The translations under genes and the position numbers were made by a program. Shown piece after piece: positions 1 through 9,926 of a stretch of DNA of 64,000 bases (the first letter of the stretch is position 1; every line of letters begins with the position of its first letter). Source of the stretch: Isotricha intestinalis (lineage: Eukaryota > Ciliophora > Litostomatea > Vestibuliferida > Isotrichidae); contig JAJJLU010003475.1 in the NCBI GenBank assembly GCA_023807065.1, positions 20,772 through 84,771 of the forward strand, written 5' to 3'. Under the pieces are notes generated by a model. That model did not search any database, was not told where the DNA came from, and worked only from the letters and a program-made list of their open reading frames with translations.

Positions 1-110
1 TTTAATCATAAATTTTTTATCTTTTACATTTTTAATATTTTTAGTCATTAATAATTAAATATAATTTCTGATATTATAAACAATAAAACATAATAAATAA
101 AAAAAAATAT

Positions 111-2042
111 TTATAACCAAATTTTAATAACATCAATTCCTGAAGTAATAATTTTTCCATTTTGAGTTCTAATAATTCTATAAACATTATTATTATGAGC
201 TTTAATAGAAAAAATTTCTCTTTTTTTTAAAATATCCCAAATTTTACAAAGGCCATCTTTTCCAGATGATAATAACTGACTTTCATTATATAAAAATAAA
301 GATAAAACACCTAATTTATGACCATTTAAAGAAAAAATATACTTTTTACTTTTCCAATCCCAAAATTTAATAGTTTTATCATTTGAACAAGAAGCAATTC
401 TTGAATAATTAATATTAATAATATCATAAATAACATCTTCATGACCAGAAAAAACGAAATTATCATTTTGTTCTAAAATATCCCAAATAAAAATTTTACC
501 ATCAAAACTTGAAGATGCTATTTTATTTTCATTTAATTGAATAATTTTAGTAATTTTATTTTCATGACCTTCTAACACAAAATCCTTTTTAGAAATTTGA
601 ATTCTTAAAACAGAAATTATTTTATTATGTCCTAAGGCTATTCTTAAATCAAATAATTCTAAACAGCAATAAATTGGAAAAGAAAAATTAATATTCTTTA
701 ATATTTTATAATCAATTAAATCCCAAATTTTAATAGTAAAATCCTCAGAACAAGAAATAAGATTTCCTTCTCTTAATTGAAGTAAAGAATAAATAGAATT
801 TAAATGTCCTTCAAGTATTTTATCTATTTTTTTATTTTGTAAATCCCATATTATTATTTTTTTATCTTTAGAACCTGAAGCAATTCTTCCATCATTTAAT
901 TCTATTAAACAATAAATAGGACCTGAATGTCCTTTTAACATTTTATCTTCTATCATTTCATATTTATTTTCCTTTTTTCTTTTCTTTTCATTTTTAAGTG
1001 TTAAAACCGGAAATTTATTTATATTTAATTTCTTCTTATTTTTCTCCTTTGATTCTGTATAATCAATATTAATTCCGAAAAATAATTCATTGTTAAATTG
1101 TGATACTTTATTATATAATAAATCAAAAATTTCAGAATTTTCATTTTGGAAAGATATATTTTCTATAAAATTTGAAAATTTTGATAAAAACTTTAATGTG
1201 TATATATTAGGATATTTAATTTCTAAATCTTCAAAATATCTTTTATACGCTGAGATTATTATTTCAAATAATTTTTTACAATTTTCAATTTTTATTTTCA
1301 TAAAATTTGAATATTGATTTATTTGATTTTGTAAATTATCAATCATTGAAATATATTGATTTACTTTTTTATTATATTCTTTTATATAACAATCTAAAAT
1401 TCCATTTGTAATACTTTCGAATTTTTCTTTAAAGTCATCGAAACTATGATAAATATTTTTTTCTTTAAATTGATGAATTTTTGAATAATAAGTTAAATAA
1501 GATTTAATATTATGTTGATAATGTTCTTCATTTATTTCAGTGCAAAAAATGCAAATTTCCTTTTTACAATCTTTACAATATAATTTAATTTCTCCATCTT
1601 TATGTTTCTTACAAATTTGTGGATGTTCATTTATTGAATTTGTTAAATAATGATTATCTACAATTTCATTATGAATTAATAAACAATTTTCACATAACCA
1701 AGCATTACAATTATTACAATATTTAACTCCTTTAATATTATGTTTCTTACAATAAATATCTTTTATTTTATATTCTAAATTATGAAAAAGATTGTTTAAT
1801 TTTTCTAAAGAAATTATCCTTTGTCCGTTTTTACAAACACAATTTATTGAAAATTCAGAAGGAATGTTTTTAGGATATTTTATTAAATCTTTTAAAAGAA
1901 AATAATGAGAATAACATATTGAACATAATTTATGCTCACAGGAAAATTCAATATAATTATTATCTTCTAATTGTGATTTACATTTAAAACATATTAAATT
2001 ATCTTTTTTATTTTCGTCATTTTTTTTTTCCTCTGAATTCAT
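111..2042 (-). CDS. RING/B-box zinc-finger protein with C-terminal WD40 propeller (TRIM-like)
   Basis: The 643-residue protein starts with a Cys-rich RING-like segment (about residues 18-45, pairs CFKC and CSIC). Two B-box-like Cys/His clusters follow (about 98-131 and 143-180), then a Lys/Asn-rich probable coiled coil (about 190-300). Residues 370-643 hold about seven WD40 repeats, with recurring GH ... IWD signatures such as KIIIWDL and TIKFWDW. This order is TRIM-like, with WD40 in place of the usual SPRY domain. Such proteins usually act as ubiquitin-ligase or scaffold proteins in the cytoplasm. Ligase activity is an inference, because the RING spacing is irregular and I cannot assign all eight ligands. 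The stop is TAA. The start is 44 nt from the divergent gene at 2087, so the two genes must share a very small promoter region. Confidence 0.8.
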   Translation of the reverse strand: MNSEEKKNDENKKDNLICFKCKSQLEDNNYIEFSCEHKLCSICYSHYFLLKDLIKYPKNIPSEFSINCVCKNGQRIISLEKLNNLFHNLEYKIKDIYCKKHNIKGVKYCNNCNAWLCENCLLIHNEIVDNHYLTNSINEHPQICKKHKDGEIKLYCKDCKKEICIFCTEINEEHYQHNIKSYLTYYSKIHQFKEKNIYHSFDDFKEKFESITNGILDCYIKEYNKKVNQYISMIDNLQNQINQYSNFMKIKIENCKKLFEIIISAYKRYFEDLEIKYPNIYTLKFLSKFSNFIENISFQNENSEIFDLLYNKVSQFNNELFFGINIDYTESKEKNKKKLNINKFPVLTLKNEKKRKKENKYEMIEDKMLKGHSGPIYCLIELNDGRIASGSKDKKIIIWDLQNKKIDKILEGHLNSIYSLLQLREGNLISCSEDFTIKIWDLIDYKILKNINFSFPIYCCLELFDLRIALGHNKIISVLRIQISKKDFVLEGHENKITKIIQLNENKIASSSFDGKIFIWDILEQNDNFVFSGHEDVIYDIININYSRIASCSNDKTIKFWDWKSKKYIFSLNGHKLGVLSLFLYNESQLLSSGKDGLCKIWDILKKREIFSIKAHNNNVYRIIRTQNGKIITSGIDVIKIWL

Positions 2043-2086
2043 TTATTTTTTTTACTTAATTCAAAAAATTAATTATTTTTATTTAA

Positions 2087-3964
2087 ATGACAGAAAATAA
2101 ATTTGGAAGATTTTTCTCGAGATTAAAAAAAAATAATATTTATCATATTTTCTATTATCTTGATTTATTTGATATAACAGAATTTTCTTTTATAAGTCAT
2201 AATTTTTCTAAATTAATATCTTCAAAATTTCAGAAAAAAACAACAATAATAAAAACAACAATAACAATATGTAATTCAAAGTTAAAAATAAATCTTCCAT
2301 GTGATTTCCCAATTTATTTAAGGAATAATTGTAAGGAAGTTAGAAAAGAAATAAATGAAGTAATAAAATTACAATCTCCAGAAGGATTTTCTCATTTACC
2401 AATTAAAAAATATTTTTTTAATCATATAGGAAATTTAAATATAACAACAATAAATTTAAAGAATGATGGATTAGGAAAAAAAAGTATTAAATATTTATCC
2501 TATTATATTGAAAGTCATAATGAAGTTAAGAATATTATTTTATCAGGAAATAAATTAAATGGTCAAATGCTTGAGCCTTTATCAAATATGGAAAAAGTAA
2601 ATGAAAAAGAATTTAATGTTATTAAATTAAATAAATGCGGAGTTGATCAAAATACTTTTAAATTTCTTTCTGTTTTAAATGTTATTAAATTAAGTTTAAA
2701 ATCTTGTAATATTGGAAATTTATCATTAAATAATTTATATAGTGTTAATTTACAAGAATTAAATTTATCAAATAATTCTTTAACAAATGAAGCTACTTAT
2801 TCTATTTGTTTACAAATTCCAAATTTAATTTCTTTAAATTTATCTAAAAATAGTTTAACTGATATTTCAATGTTATATATTGGATTATATATTAAAGAAC
2901 CTAAGTGTCAATTAATTAATTTAAATTTAGAAGATAATCAAATTACAATATCAGGAGCTATTGCTTTAATTAATATTATAAATGAAACAAAGAAAAAATT
3001 TGATAAAATAAATTTAAACTCAAATGTTATTGATTCTTTACCTAAAAGATTAATTAACTTTAATAATTTATCAATTAATTATTTTTGTATTGGAGGACAT
3101 AGTTTTACTATTGAAGACTTAGGAATTTTATTTGATTTTTTAAATGCTAATTCTAAAATAATAAAATTAGATTTAAGTCAAACTATTTTAGATAATGTTT
3201 TATTACATTTTATTTTTAAAAAACTAACTGAAAATCAATTTATAAATAAAATAAAATTAAAAAATTGTTATCTTGGTAATACTGAAATAAATGATATTTT
3301 ATATTCTTATTTTACTAATGAAGATTGTAAAAATAAAATTAATTCAATGAATTTAACTAAAAATTTTTTATCTTTTAAAAACATTTCTAAAATTATTTTA
3401 ACTAATCATCTTCAAGAATTAAATTTAGAAGGTAATAATTTAATATCTTGGGGTGAAAATTTAAAAGATTTTTTTGATTCAATTTCCCAAAATCAAATAT
3501 TAAAGTTTTTAAATTTAAATAATAATTTTCTTGGAATTTATGGAAAATATTTTCTTCATAAAATAGGAGAACATAATATAAAATGTTCTTTAGAAAAAAT
3601 ATATTTAAACAAAAATATTATTTCTGATGTTAATATTGAATTAACAAATATTTTAGTTAATAATAAAAGTTTAAAAGAAATATATTTAAAACATAATGAA
3701 ATAGGAGATAAAATTAATAACAATTATTTTTTTCATAGTTTAACAATCACTGAACTTAATATTTTAAATTTAAAAGAAAATAAAATTAAATTAGATTTTA
3801 TAAATAAGTTGTTACAATATAAAAAAGAAAATCCAAATTTTTTAAATAATTTTAAAGTATATTTAAATATTTCTTCACAAGAGTTAAGAAATGAATATGA
3901 AAATGAAGTAAATAAATCTATTTATTTTAGTTTATCAAATATAAACAATTTAACTGCTTTATAA
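2087..3964 (+). CDS. Leucine-rich repeat protein (RNI type) with F-box-like N-terminus
   Basis: The 625-residue protein has many LRRs of the ribonuclease-inhibitor/GALA kind, for example LQELNLSNNSLTNEA, LISLNLSKNSLTD and LQELNLEGNNLISWG, running from about residue 115 to 600. The first 45 residues contain IYHIFYYLDLFDITEFSF, which resembles an F-box (a hydrophobic helix-turn-helix near the N-terminus). If so, it would be a substrate receptor of an SCF-type ligase, and a cullin gene lies at 39.9-42.1 kb in this window. The F-box call is tentative because the motif is divergent. No signal peptide or membrane segment is seen. It is transcribed divergently from the TRIM-like gene and ends in TAA. 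Confidence 0.75.
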   Translation: MTENKFGRFFSRLKKNNIYHIFYYLDLFDITEFSFISHNFSKLISSKFQKKTTIIKTTITICNSKLKINLPCDFPIYLRNNCKEVRKEINEVIKLQSPEGFSHLPIKKYFFNHIGNLNITTINLKNDGLGKKSIKYLSYYIESHNEVKNIILSGNKLNGQMLEPLSNMEKVNEKEFNVIKLNKCGVDQNTFKFLSVLNVIKLSLKSCNIGNLSLNNLYSVNLQELNLSNNSLTNEATYSICLQIPNLISLNLSKNSLTDISMLYIGLYIKEPKCQLINLNLEDNQITISGAIALINIINETKKKFDKINLNSNVIDSLPKRLINFNNLSINYFCIGGHSFTIEDLGILFDFLNANSKIIKLDLSQTILDNVLLHFIFKKLTENQFINKIKLKNCYLGNTEINDILYSYFTNEDCKNKINSMNLTKNFLSFKNISKIILTNHLQELNLEGNNLISWGENLKDFFDSISQNQILKFLNLNNNFLGIYGKYFLHKIGEHNIKCSLEKIYLNKNIISDVNIELTNILVNNKSLKEIYLKHNEIGDKINNNYFFHSLTITELNILNLKENKIKLDFINKLLQYKKENPNFLNNFKVYLNISSQELRNEYENEVNKSIYFSLSNINNLTAL

Positions 3965-4320
3965 AAAATATAATATAAAAGGAATAAAATATAAAAATTT
4001 TAAATTAAAATTATATTTTAATTTTTAATTTAAATTGATTATTTATAATTAAGTAAAATAATTATAAAATAATTTTAATTCTTTTAGATTTTTATACTTA
4101 AAACAATAATATTTATTCTCTTAAATGGAATATTTATAATTTTTTAGATTTTAAATTTTTTAAAATATGATAATTAGTTTTTTTATTTTTATCAAATATC
4201 AAAGATTAAAAACAATAAAAATTCTATATTTTTTTATTAAATTTATTTAAAAAAAAAAATCTAATTTACAAATAAATTAAAATAAATATTATATTTAAAT
4301 TAATGGAGGGTCTTTATCTT
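3965..4320. other. AT-rich spacer between convergent genes
   Basis: The gap between the LRR gene and CWC15 runs to 4849. This first part is almost pure A/T with no reading frame of note. Structured RNA candidates begin at 4321. After 4579 the spacer is again A/T with oligo-A runs, and I see nothing else in it. Confidence 0.6.
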
Positions 4321-4406
4321 CTTTTATAAGGTATATTATATATATAAATATGTAAAAGGAACATTATATATGTTCAATAATTTATATGTTTATACCTTAT
4401 CAAAAG
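4321..4406 (+). ncRNA. Possible structured RNA: long hairpin followed by a T-run
   Basis: ATAAGGTATA (4326-4335) is perfectly complementary to TATACCTTAT (4391-4400). The stem extends outward with CTTTT (4321-4325) against AAAAG (4402-4406) around one bulged C. The loop contains a second small hairpin, GAACAT (4359-4364) with ATGTTC (4370-4375). A run of eight T follows near 4414-4421, which could be a polymerase III terminator. Mixed-sequence pairing of this length stands out from the A/T background, but I cannot match it to a known RNA family. It may be a separate small RNA or the 5' part of one transcript with the snoRNA candidate just downstream. Confidence 0.3.
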
Positions 4407-4422
4407 ATTTTCTATTTTTTTT

Positions 4423-4578
4423 GGAGTATAAAATGATGACAAAACAAAATATGATAAAGTAAATGAAAATTCAATATCTTAATTTTCCATCTTTTTTTTT
4501 TGTGACTTTTTATTATTTCCTTCATTTTGAATTTTTATACTTTGTAATGATCCTGATTATGAGAGCTGATTATACTCC
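4423..4578 (+). ncRNA. Candidate C/D-box snoRNA
   Basis: An 8-bp perfect terminal stem, GGAGTATA (4423-4430) with TATACTCC (4571-4578), brackets a C box ATGATGA (4433-4439) and a D box CTGA (4566-4569). Each box is within two bases of the stem, as the kink-turn of C/D snoRNAs requires. A second CTGA at 4553-4556 could be a D' box, and ATGATAA near 4451 a C'-like box. The span of 156 nt is long for a simple methylation guide and closer to U3/U8/U14-like processing snoRNAs, but I found no diagnostic U3 boxes. It sits between two convergent protein genes. A 68-codon reading frame crossing it (4463-4669) looks spurious. Confidence 0.5.
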
Positions 4579-4849
4579 ACTTATAAAAAAACAAAAAAAA
4601 ATAATAAATAATTATTTAACAAAAAATACAAAAAGAAAAATATATTATCTTCAAATATTTTCAATATAAATATTCATGAAACATTAAAAAATATTATATT
4701 GAACTTTACAAAAAAAACTTTATATTAAAATTCTAATTTAATTTACTTTTCCAATTTTTATAAACATAAAAAAACCATAATATAAATATTTATATTTAAT
4801 ATATTAAGAATTATTTTTTAATAAAATATATATAATAGATATATTTATT

Positions 4850-5608
4850 TTAATGTATTATTTTATCTAAAAATTTACGATGAAAATCACTTCTTACTGT
4901 ATCATTTATAAATCTTTTCTTAGGTTTAATTTCTAATCTACTTTGATTTTTAAAAACAGTATCTTCATACCATTTTTTTTTTAAACTATATTCATTATGA
5001 GAGAAACTATTAAAATTATTAGAAGAAGTAATAGTTTGACTTAAAAGTGGATTTCCATTTAAAATTTCAAATTCAGTTTTTTGTTTTAATTCATTATTTT
5101 TTTTTTCTTTTTCTTCAATTTGAGCTTTTTTAATTTTTTCTAATTCTAACATTAATTCCTTTTCAGTATCATCAGAATCATAATTACTTTCATTATTAGA
5201 ATCAGAATTATTATTTGAATAAGAATAATCTTTATCTTGTTCAAATATTTGAATTGATTCATCATCTTCACTACTAATATTATCATCTTTATTATCTTCT
5301 TTATTATCTTTTATAATCTCTTCACTTAAATCATCAGATAATTTTCTTTTTTTAACACTATCATAAATATCATTACCAAATTCATCTCTTATTAATTTTG
5401 AATTTATTTCATGTTCTCTTTCTCTTTTATATAATTCTTCTTTTAAATTTATTTTTTCTAAATCATTTTTACTTCCTTGACCATCCTTTCTATATTTAAT
5501 AATTGTATTTGAAGGAAGATCTCTTGCTGAAAATTGCAATGAAGGATTTTCTATATTATCTCCGTTTCCTTTTCGAGGATTCCATGTTGGTCTATGTGCT
5601 GTTGTCAT
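4850..5608 (-). CDS. CWC15: Spliceosome-associated protein CWC15
   Basis: The 252-residue protein matches CWC15/Cwf15 end to end. The N-terminus is MTTAHRPTWNPRKG, followed by QFSARDLPSNTIIKYR. An acidic low-complexity middle (about 95-150) and a charged helix LELEKIKKAQ come next. The C-terminus holds GNPLL, KKWYEDTVFKNQ and KRFINDTVRSDFHRKFLDK. CWC15 belongs to the Prp19/CDC5L-associated part of the catalytic spliceosome and acts in nuclear pre-mRNA splicing. Length fits the family (about 220-260). Its presence agrees with the short intron seen in CEP104 in this window. The stop is TAA. Confidence 0.95.
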   Translation of the reverse strand: MTTAHRPTWNPRKGNGDNIENPSLQFSARDLPSNTIIKYRKDGQGSKNDLEKINLKEELYKREREHEINSKLIRDEFGNDIYDSVKKRKLSDDLSEEIIKDNKEDNKDDNISSEDDESIQIFEQDKDYSYSNNNSDSNNESNYDSDDTEKELMLELEKIKKAQIEEKEKKNNELKQKTEFEILNGNPLLSQTITSSNNFNSFSHNEYSLKKKWYEDTVFKNQSRLEIKPKKRFINDTVRSDFHRKFLDKIIH

Positions 5609-5727
5609 TTTTTATAAAAGTATATTTAATTTTATTTTATTTTTATTTTTTTTTTCAATAATTGTTAAATCTTTTAAAAATTATTGTTTTTTTACGAAAA
5701 AATGGGACTATTTATTTTTATTAAAAA

Positions 5728-7758
5728 ATGGAACGTAGATTCTATACAGAAGTTAATAATAATGGTAATCAAAATATGATATATAATAATGCAATTAATA
5801 ATATAATTTATCATAAATTATGGGGAATAAATCCTAATTTAAAAAAATTTGATAAAACTGGATTTATTCATTTATTTATTCATTTAAATTGTCTTTTTTT
5901 TTTTGTTTTTTCAATAGGTTTTTATTTTAAAAGTTTAGGAGGATGTTCAGGAGCAACGTATGAATGTATAACAGGGAAAAATTTAAATTTTTTATATAAA
6001 AAATATTATGAAATGCTTTATTGTTCTATATTAATATCATCAATGATTTTCTTAGCAATTCACAAAATAATAACAAGACTCTTTTTAATACCAATAATAA
6101 TAATTTATACAATATTATTTCTCCTTAACAGAGGAAATTCATTATCAGAACATGGAATATATAATACAATAGTTTTTATAGCAGTATTAATAATCTTTAT
6201 CGGAGGAGCAGAATTTATTCTCTTTGTATATAATAATTATAAAAATAAAAATTATAAAAAATTAATAATAATAGCATCAATAATAATATCTCCTATAATA
6301 ATATTTATAATATCAAGTTTTTACGGTTGTGTAGGATGGAATAAAGGAATAAATGATGTGAAAATAATAAATGATCCTTTAAAAGATGCTTGTTACATAA
6401 GAGAACCAAGTTTTTGTACAATTCCACCTTTAGATAATATATTTGATTTTAGTAGAATAGGATCTAATACTTGTGTAGGAAATCATAATGAAAAAAAACA
6501 ATTAGAAGTTTATGTTCCAAGAATATCAAAATATAAAAGAGTTGCTTTTCCAGATACAACAAATTATTCCTTTGAAACTGATAGTCGAGTTGGAATTTTT
6601 CATTATAAAATTTTCAGTGATATTTATAATGCTGATGAACCAAATGGAAAAAAACCTGAAGTTGTTGTTTCTTATGATAATGAAGGAAAAGGAAATGTAG
6701 AAATTAATGTTTATAGAAATGAAGAATTAGTAAAAAAAAGAAAAGAACAAGCTTCAAAATATGAAGTTAAATATGATAATATATTATTCTTATATATTGA
6801 TGCTATAAGTAGAAAACATTTTATGAGAAAATTACCAAAAACAACACAATTTATTAAACGATATCTTCATAATTATCAATATAAAGAAGGAATATTAAGC
6901 TCTTATCAATTTATGAAATATTCTAATTTTAAAGGAACAACACAAGAAAATACAATGCCAATGTTTTATGGAGATTCAATGGCAACTTCAGCAGGATATT
7001 CAATATTAAAGAAGTTTAAAGAAAGAGGATATATAACATGTGGAAGTGAAAATTTATGTCATAGAGAATTATTTGCTATTCAAGGTTATAAAAATGATTT
7101 TACAGAATTTGAATCTTTTGATCATGAAAATTATGCTTTGTTTTGCGATCCTAATTATTGTGTTCCAAATAATCCTTTTGGATTTTTTCAAGGAATGTAT
7201 GCTGTTTATAGAAGATGTTTATATAATAAAGATACTTCAGAATATGTTTTTGATTATGGTTTAAAATTCTGGAAAGCTTATAAAGATCAAAGAAAATTTG
7301 CAAGATTAAGTTTTATTGATGCTCATGAAGGAACATTAGAAGTTATTAAATATTTAGATGAATATTTATATAATTTCTTAGTAGTTTTCACTGAAGAATA
7401 TTTAGATTATAAAACTGCAATAATAATAGCAAGTGATCATGGTGAAAATATGATAAGTTTACATACATTTATGAATTCTCAAGATTTTATATATGAAAGA
7501 ACTTTAGGAACTTTATTTATAATTCTTCCTGAGATTAGTAATTATGATAAAAGTGCAATTGAATATAATGAACAAATATTTATTACTCCTTATGATATTC
7601 ATGATACTTTAATTGATTTTATTGGAGGTGATCAACATTCTTATAGTTCTTATGGTCAATCTTTATTAACTAAAATTGACGGTTTAAAAAGAACTTGTAT
7701 GAATTATAAACAAGATTTTGATGATATGGAATTATATTGTTCTTGTATTGATTATTAA
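5728..7758 (+). CDS. DUF229 family membrane protein, alkaline-phosphatase/sulfatase superfamily (paralogue 1)
   Basis: The 676-residue protein has about five N-terminal membrane segments (roughly residues 46-66, 97-114, 117-134, 147-168 and 178-200). A large extracytoplasmic or lumenal domain follows. That domain carries metal-site motifs of the alkaline-phosphatase fold: LFLYIDAISRKHF (about 353-365), SFIDAHEGT (about 530) and SDHGENM (about 568). DUF229 proteins are sulfatase-like and presumed to act on phosphate or sulfate esters or to transfer head groups. The substrate here is unknown. Numerous Cys residues, such as the final YCSCIDY, suggest disulfides outside the cytoplasm. A close paralogue lies at 24157-26121 with the same order and the same C-terminal YCSC. 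The stop is TAA. Confidence 0.8.
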   Translation: MERRFYTEVNNNGNQNMIYNNAINNIIYHKLWGINPNLKKFDKTGFIHLFIHLNCLFFFVFSIGFYFKSLGGCSGATYECITGKNLNFLYKKYYEMLYCSILISSMIFLAIHKIITRLFLIPIIIIYTILFLLNRGNSLSEHGIYNTIVFIAVLIIFIGGAEFILFVYNNYKNKNYKKLIIIASIIISPIIIFIISSFYGCVGWNKGINDVKIINDPLKDACYIREPSFCTIPPLDNIFDFSRIGSNTCVGNHNEKKQLEVYVPRISKYKRVAFPDTTNYSFETDSRVGIFHYKIFSDIYNADEPNGKKPEVVVSYDNEGKGNVEINVYRNEELVKKRKEQASKYEVKYDNILFLYIDAISRKHFMRKLPKTTQFIKRYLHNYQYKEGILSSYQFMKYSNFKGTTQENTMPMFYGDSMATSAGYSILKKFKERGYITCGSENLCHRELFAIQGYKNDFTEFESFDHENYALFCDPNYCVPNNPFGFFQGMYAVYRRCLYNKDTSEYVFDYGLKFWKAYKDQRKFARLSFIDAHEGTLEVIKYLDEYLYNFLVVFTEEYLDYKTAIIIASDHGENMISLHTFMNSQDFIYERTLGTLFIILPEISNYDKSAIEYNEQIFITPYDIHDTLIDFIGGDQHSYSSYGQSLLTKIDGLKRTCMNYKQDFDDMELYCSCIDY

Positions 7759-7812
7759 TTTTTATTTTTACTCTTTTATTAATTAATAATATTTTAAAAT
7801 TTTTAAATTTCA

Positions 7813-9900
7813 ATGTCAAAAGACTTAAATAATAATATTAATGTAAAATTAGATTTTGATGAAATTAAAGAAGAAAATGAAGAATATGATTTAATTAATA
7901 ATTATAAAAATGATGTGATTCCTAAAAATTTAAATTTTTTAGAACATATGAAACAAAGTATGAATAATATAAATAAAAATTGTAAATGTGATTCTACTTT
8001 AGATAAAAAATTTTATTGTATTCCTTGTAGAATTTCATGTTGTGATAAATGCACTTTAAATGAACATAAATCACATTCAATTGTTAATAAACAAGAATTA
8101 AATTTAAATAGTATTAAATTGAATTTACTTTTCAATGAAATTGAAAGTATTTATTCTATTTATCCTACTTTTAAAAATTTTGAAAAATTTAATCAAGAAT
8201 TAATCAATTCAATTAATTTAAAATATAATGATATTATTATTTTTATTGAAAAATCAAGAAATGAAAAAATGAAAGAAGTTGAAAGTGTAATTGAGCATTT
8301 TAATAAAATGAATTTAAATTTAAAAAATTCGATTAATAATGTAAAAAAAAGTGTGAGTCAATTTTTTGATAATTATAAATCATTTTTAAATGAAGGAAAA
8401 GATGAAAGTAATATAATTTTTTTATTAAAATATGATTTTTCTACTGAAATATTTAAAAAATGTTTTGAACTAAAAACAAATGCAAAAAATATTAATGATG
8501 ATTTAATTAAATATGAAAAAAATACAAATGATAAATTAAATATATTGAAAAAAGAAATATTAGATATATTTTTAAAAAACAAAGAAAAAGAAGAACAAAA
8601 ATTAAAAACAATAAAAGAAAAATATAATCAAACTCATAATGAAATATTACTTAATGAAGAAAGAAATGAATTTCCTTTATTAAATTTAGAAAAAAATATA
8701 ATAAAAGTATCATCAGAATTATTATTTGATTCAATTCAAAAAAGAATAAAAAAATATTCAGAATTAATTCAATTTTTTAAAGGAAATATTTATAATCAAT
8801 TACAAAACAATAAGAATTTAAATAAAATAGAAGAAATGATAAAAAATTACGAATCAAAAAATAACACAAATGAAAATTTTTTCCAAAGAACAAATAACAC
8901 AAAAAAGCAATTAAAAAGTAATAATAATATTAAAGAAAAAATAGGAAAAAATATAGAATTAAAATTAGATAATCCAATAATAATGAAATACTTTAATTAT
9001 TTAATAATAGAAACATATGATAAAAATTTTAAACAAAAAATAAAAGAAAATCAATTATCACATATAGAATTAATATCAAATCAACCATCAGAAAATCAAA
9101 ACGAGAAAGAGACATTATCAAAAGCAATAGAAGGAAAAAATGAGATTCAATATTATGATAAAGTAAAAAAGAAGTTAATAAAAAAAAAATTAAATTTAAC
9201 AAAAAATCCATTCGGTTATACTAAGTTTCCAATAGGATGTAGAACATTACAAATAGGAAATAAATTATATATAAGTGGAGGAAGAGATACAATAAAAACA
9301 TATTCTAATGTATTAATATATGATTTAAAAAAAGATCATTTAATAAGAATTATGGATATGAAATATCCTAGATATTATCATACTATGATATATAATGAAT
9401 TCTTTAAAACTATTTTTGTAATTGGAGGAGAAGAAAATAATAAAATTGAAGTTTTTGATACTTTAAATTTTAAATGGCTTCAATTACCTGATTTAAAAAT
9501 ACCAAGAGCTAATTCTATTTTTTATTATGATAAGTTAAGAGAAGAAATATATGTTTTATTTGGAAATGAAGGAAAATTTTCGGAAAATAAAAATTATAGT
9601 GAAATTATTGAGAAATTATCTATTAAAAATATTAAAGAAGGTTTTAAAATTGTTAATCCTAAAAATTCAGCTGAAATATTATTAAAAAATCAATTATTTG
9701 TTTTTCCAATTGAAGATAAAGGAAAGTTATTAATTTATGGAGGAGTTGAAAAAAGAAAGTCTAAAAGAGATGTTTGTTTATTTGATTTAAATAAAAATGA
9801 ATTATTAAAAATTGATGAAAAAATACTTCAAGATTTATGGAATTTTGCACGTAATGATAGAAAGTTATCTTATATTGTATCTACTATCAAATTAAAATAA
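7813..9900 (+). CDS. B-box zinc finger, coiled coil and kelch-repeat protein
   Basis: The 695-residue protein has a B-box-like zinc site near residues 57-95 (CKCDSTLDKKFYCIPC ... CDKC ... H). A long Lys/Glu/Asn-rich coiled coil covers about 100-300, and the C-terminus (about 470-695) has kelch-type blades. Examples are KLYISGGRDTIKTYSNVLIY and FVIGGEENNKIEVFD. The layout parallels TRIM-like and KLHL-like scaffolds that present partners to ubiquitin or cytoskeletal machinery. No RING is visible. It lies 54 nt after the DUF229 gene on the same strand, and its TAA stop is only 26 nt from the convergent stop of the next gene. Confidence 0.75.
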   Translation: MSKDLNNNINVKLDFDEIKEENEEYDLINNYKNDVIPKNLNFLEHMKQSMNNINKNCKCDSTLDKKFYCIPCRISCCDKCTLNEHKSHSIVNKQELNLNSIKLNLLFNEIESIYSIYPTFKNFEKFNQELINSINLKYNDIIIFIEKSRNEKMKEVESVIEHFNKMNLNLKNSINNVKKSVSQFFDNYKSFLNEGKDESNIIFLLKYDFSTEIFKKCFELKTNAKNINDDLIKYEKNTNDKLNILKKEILDIFLKNKEKEEQKLKTIKEKYNQTHNEILLNEERNEFPLLNLEKNIIKVSSELLFDSIQKRIKKYSELIQFFKGNIYNQLQNNKNLNKIEEMIKNYESKNNTNENFFQRTNNTKKQLKSNNNIKEKIGKNIELKLDNPIIMKYFNYLIIETYDKNFKQKIKENQLSHIELISNQPSENQNEKETLSKAIEGKNEIQYYDKVKKKLIKKKLNLTKNPFGYTKFPIGCRTLQIGNKLYISGGRDTIKTYSNVLIYDLKKDHLIRIMDMKYPRYYHTMIYNEFFKTIFVIGGEENNKIEVFDTLNFKWLQLPDLKIPRANSIFYYDKLREEIYVLFGNEGKFSENKNYSEIIEKLSIKNIKEGFKIVNPKNSAEILLKNQLFVFPIEDKGKLLIYGGVEKRKSKRDVCLFDLNKNELLKIDEKILQDLWNFARNDRKLSYIVSTIKLK

Positions 9901-9926
9901 AAAAAAACTTAATTTAAACATTTTAT

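Noticed and set aside
1090..1317. Reading frame on the opposite strand of the TRIM-like gene
   Set aside because: A shadow of the real gene. Several others (for example 12844-13278, 28989-29375, 37010-37279, 39158-39361) were dropped for the same reason.
4463..4669. Open frame of 68 codons
   Set aside because: Crosses the snoRNA candidate, has no family features and is expected by chance in such DNA.
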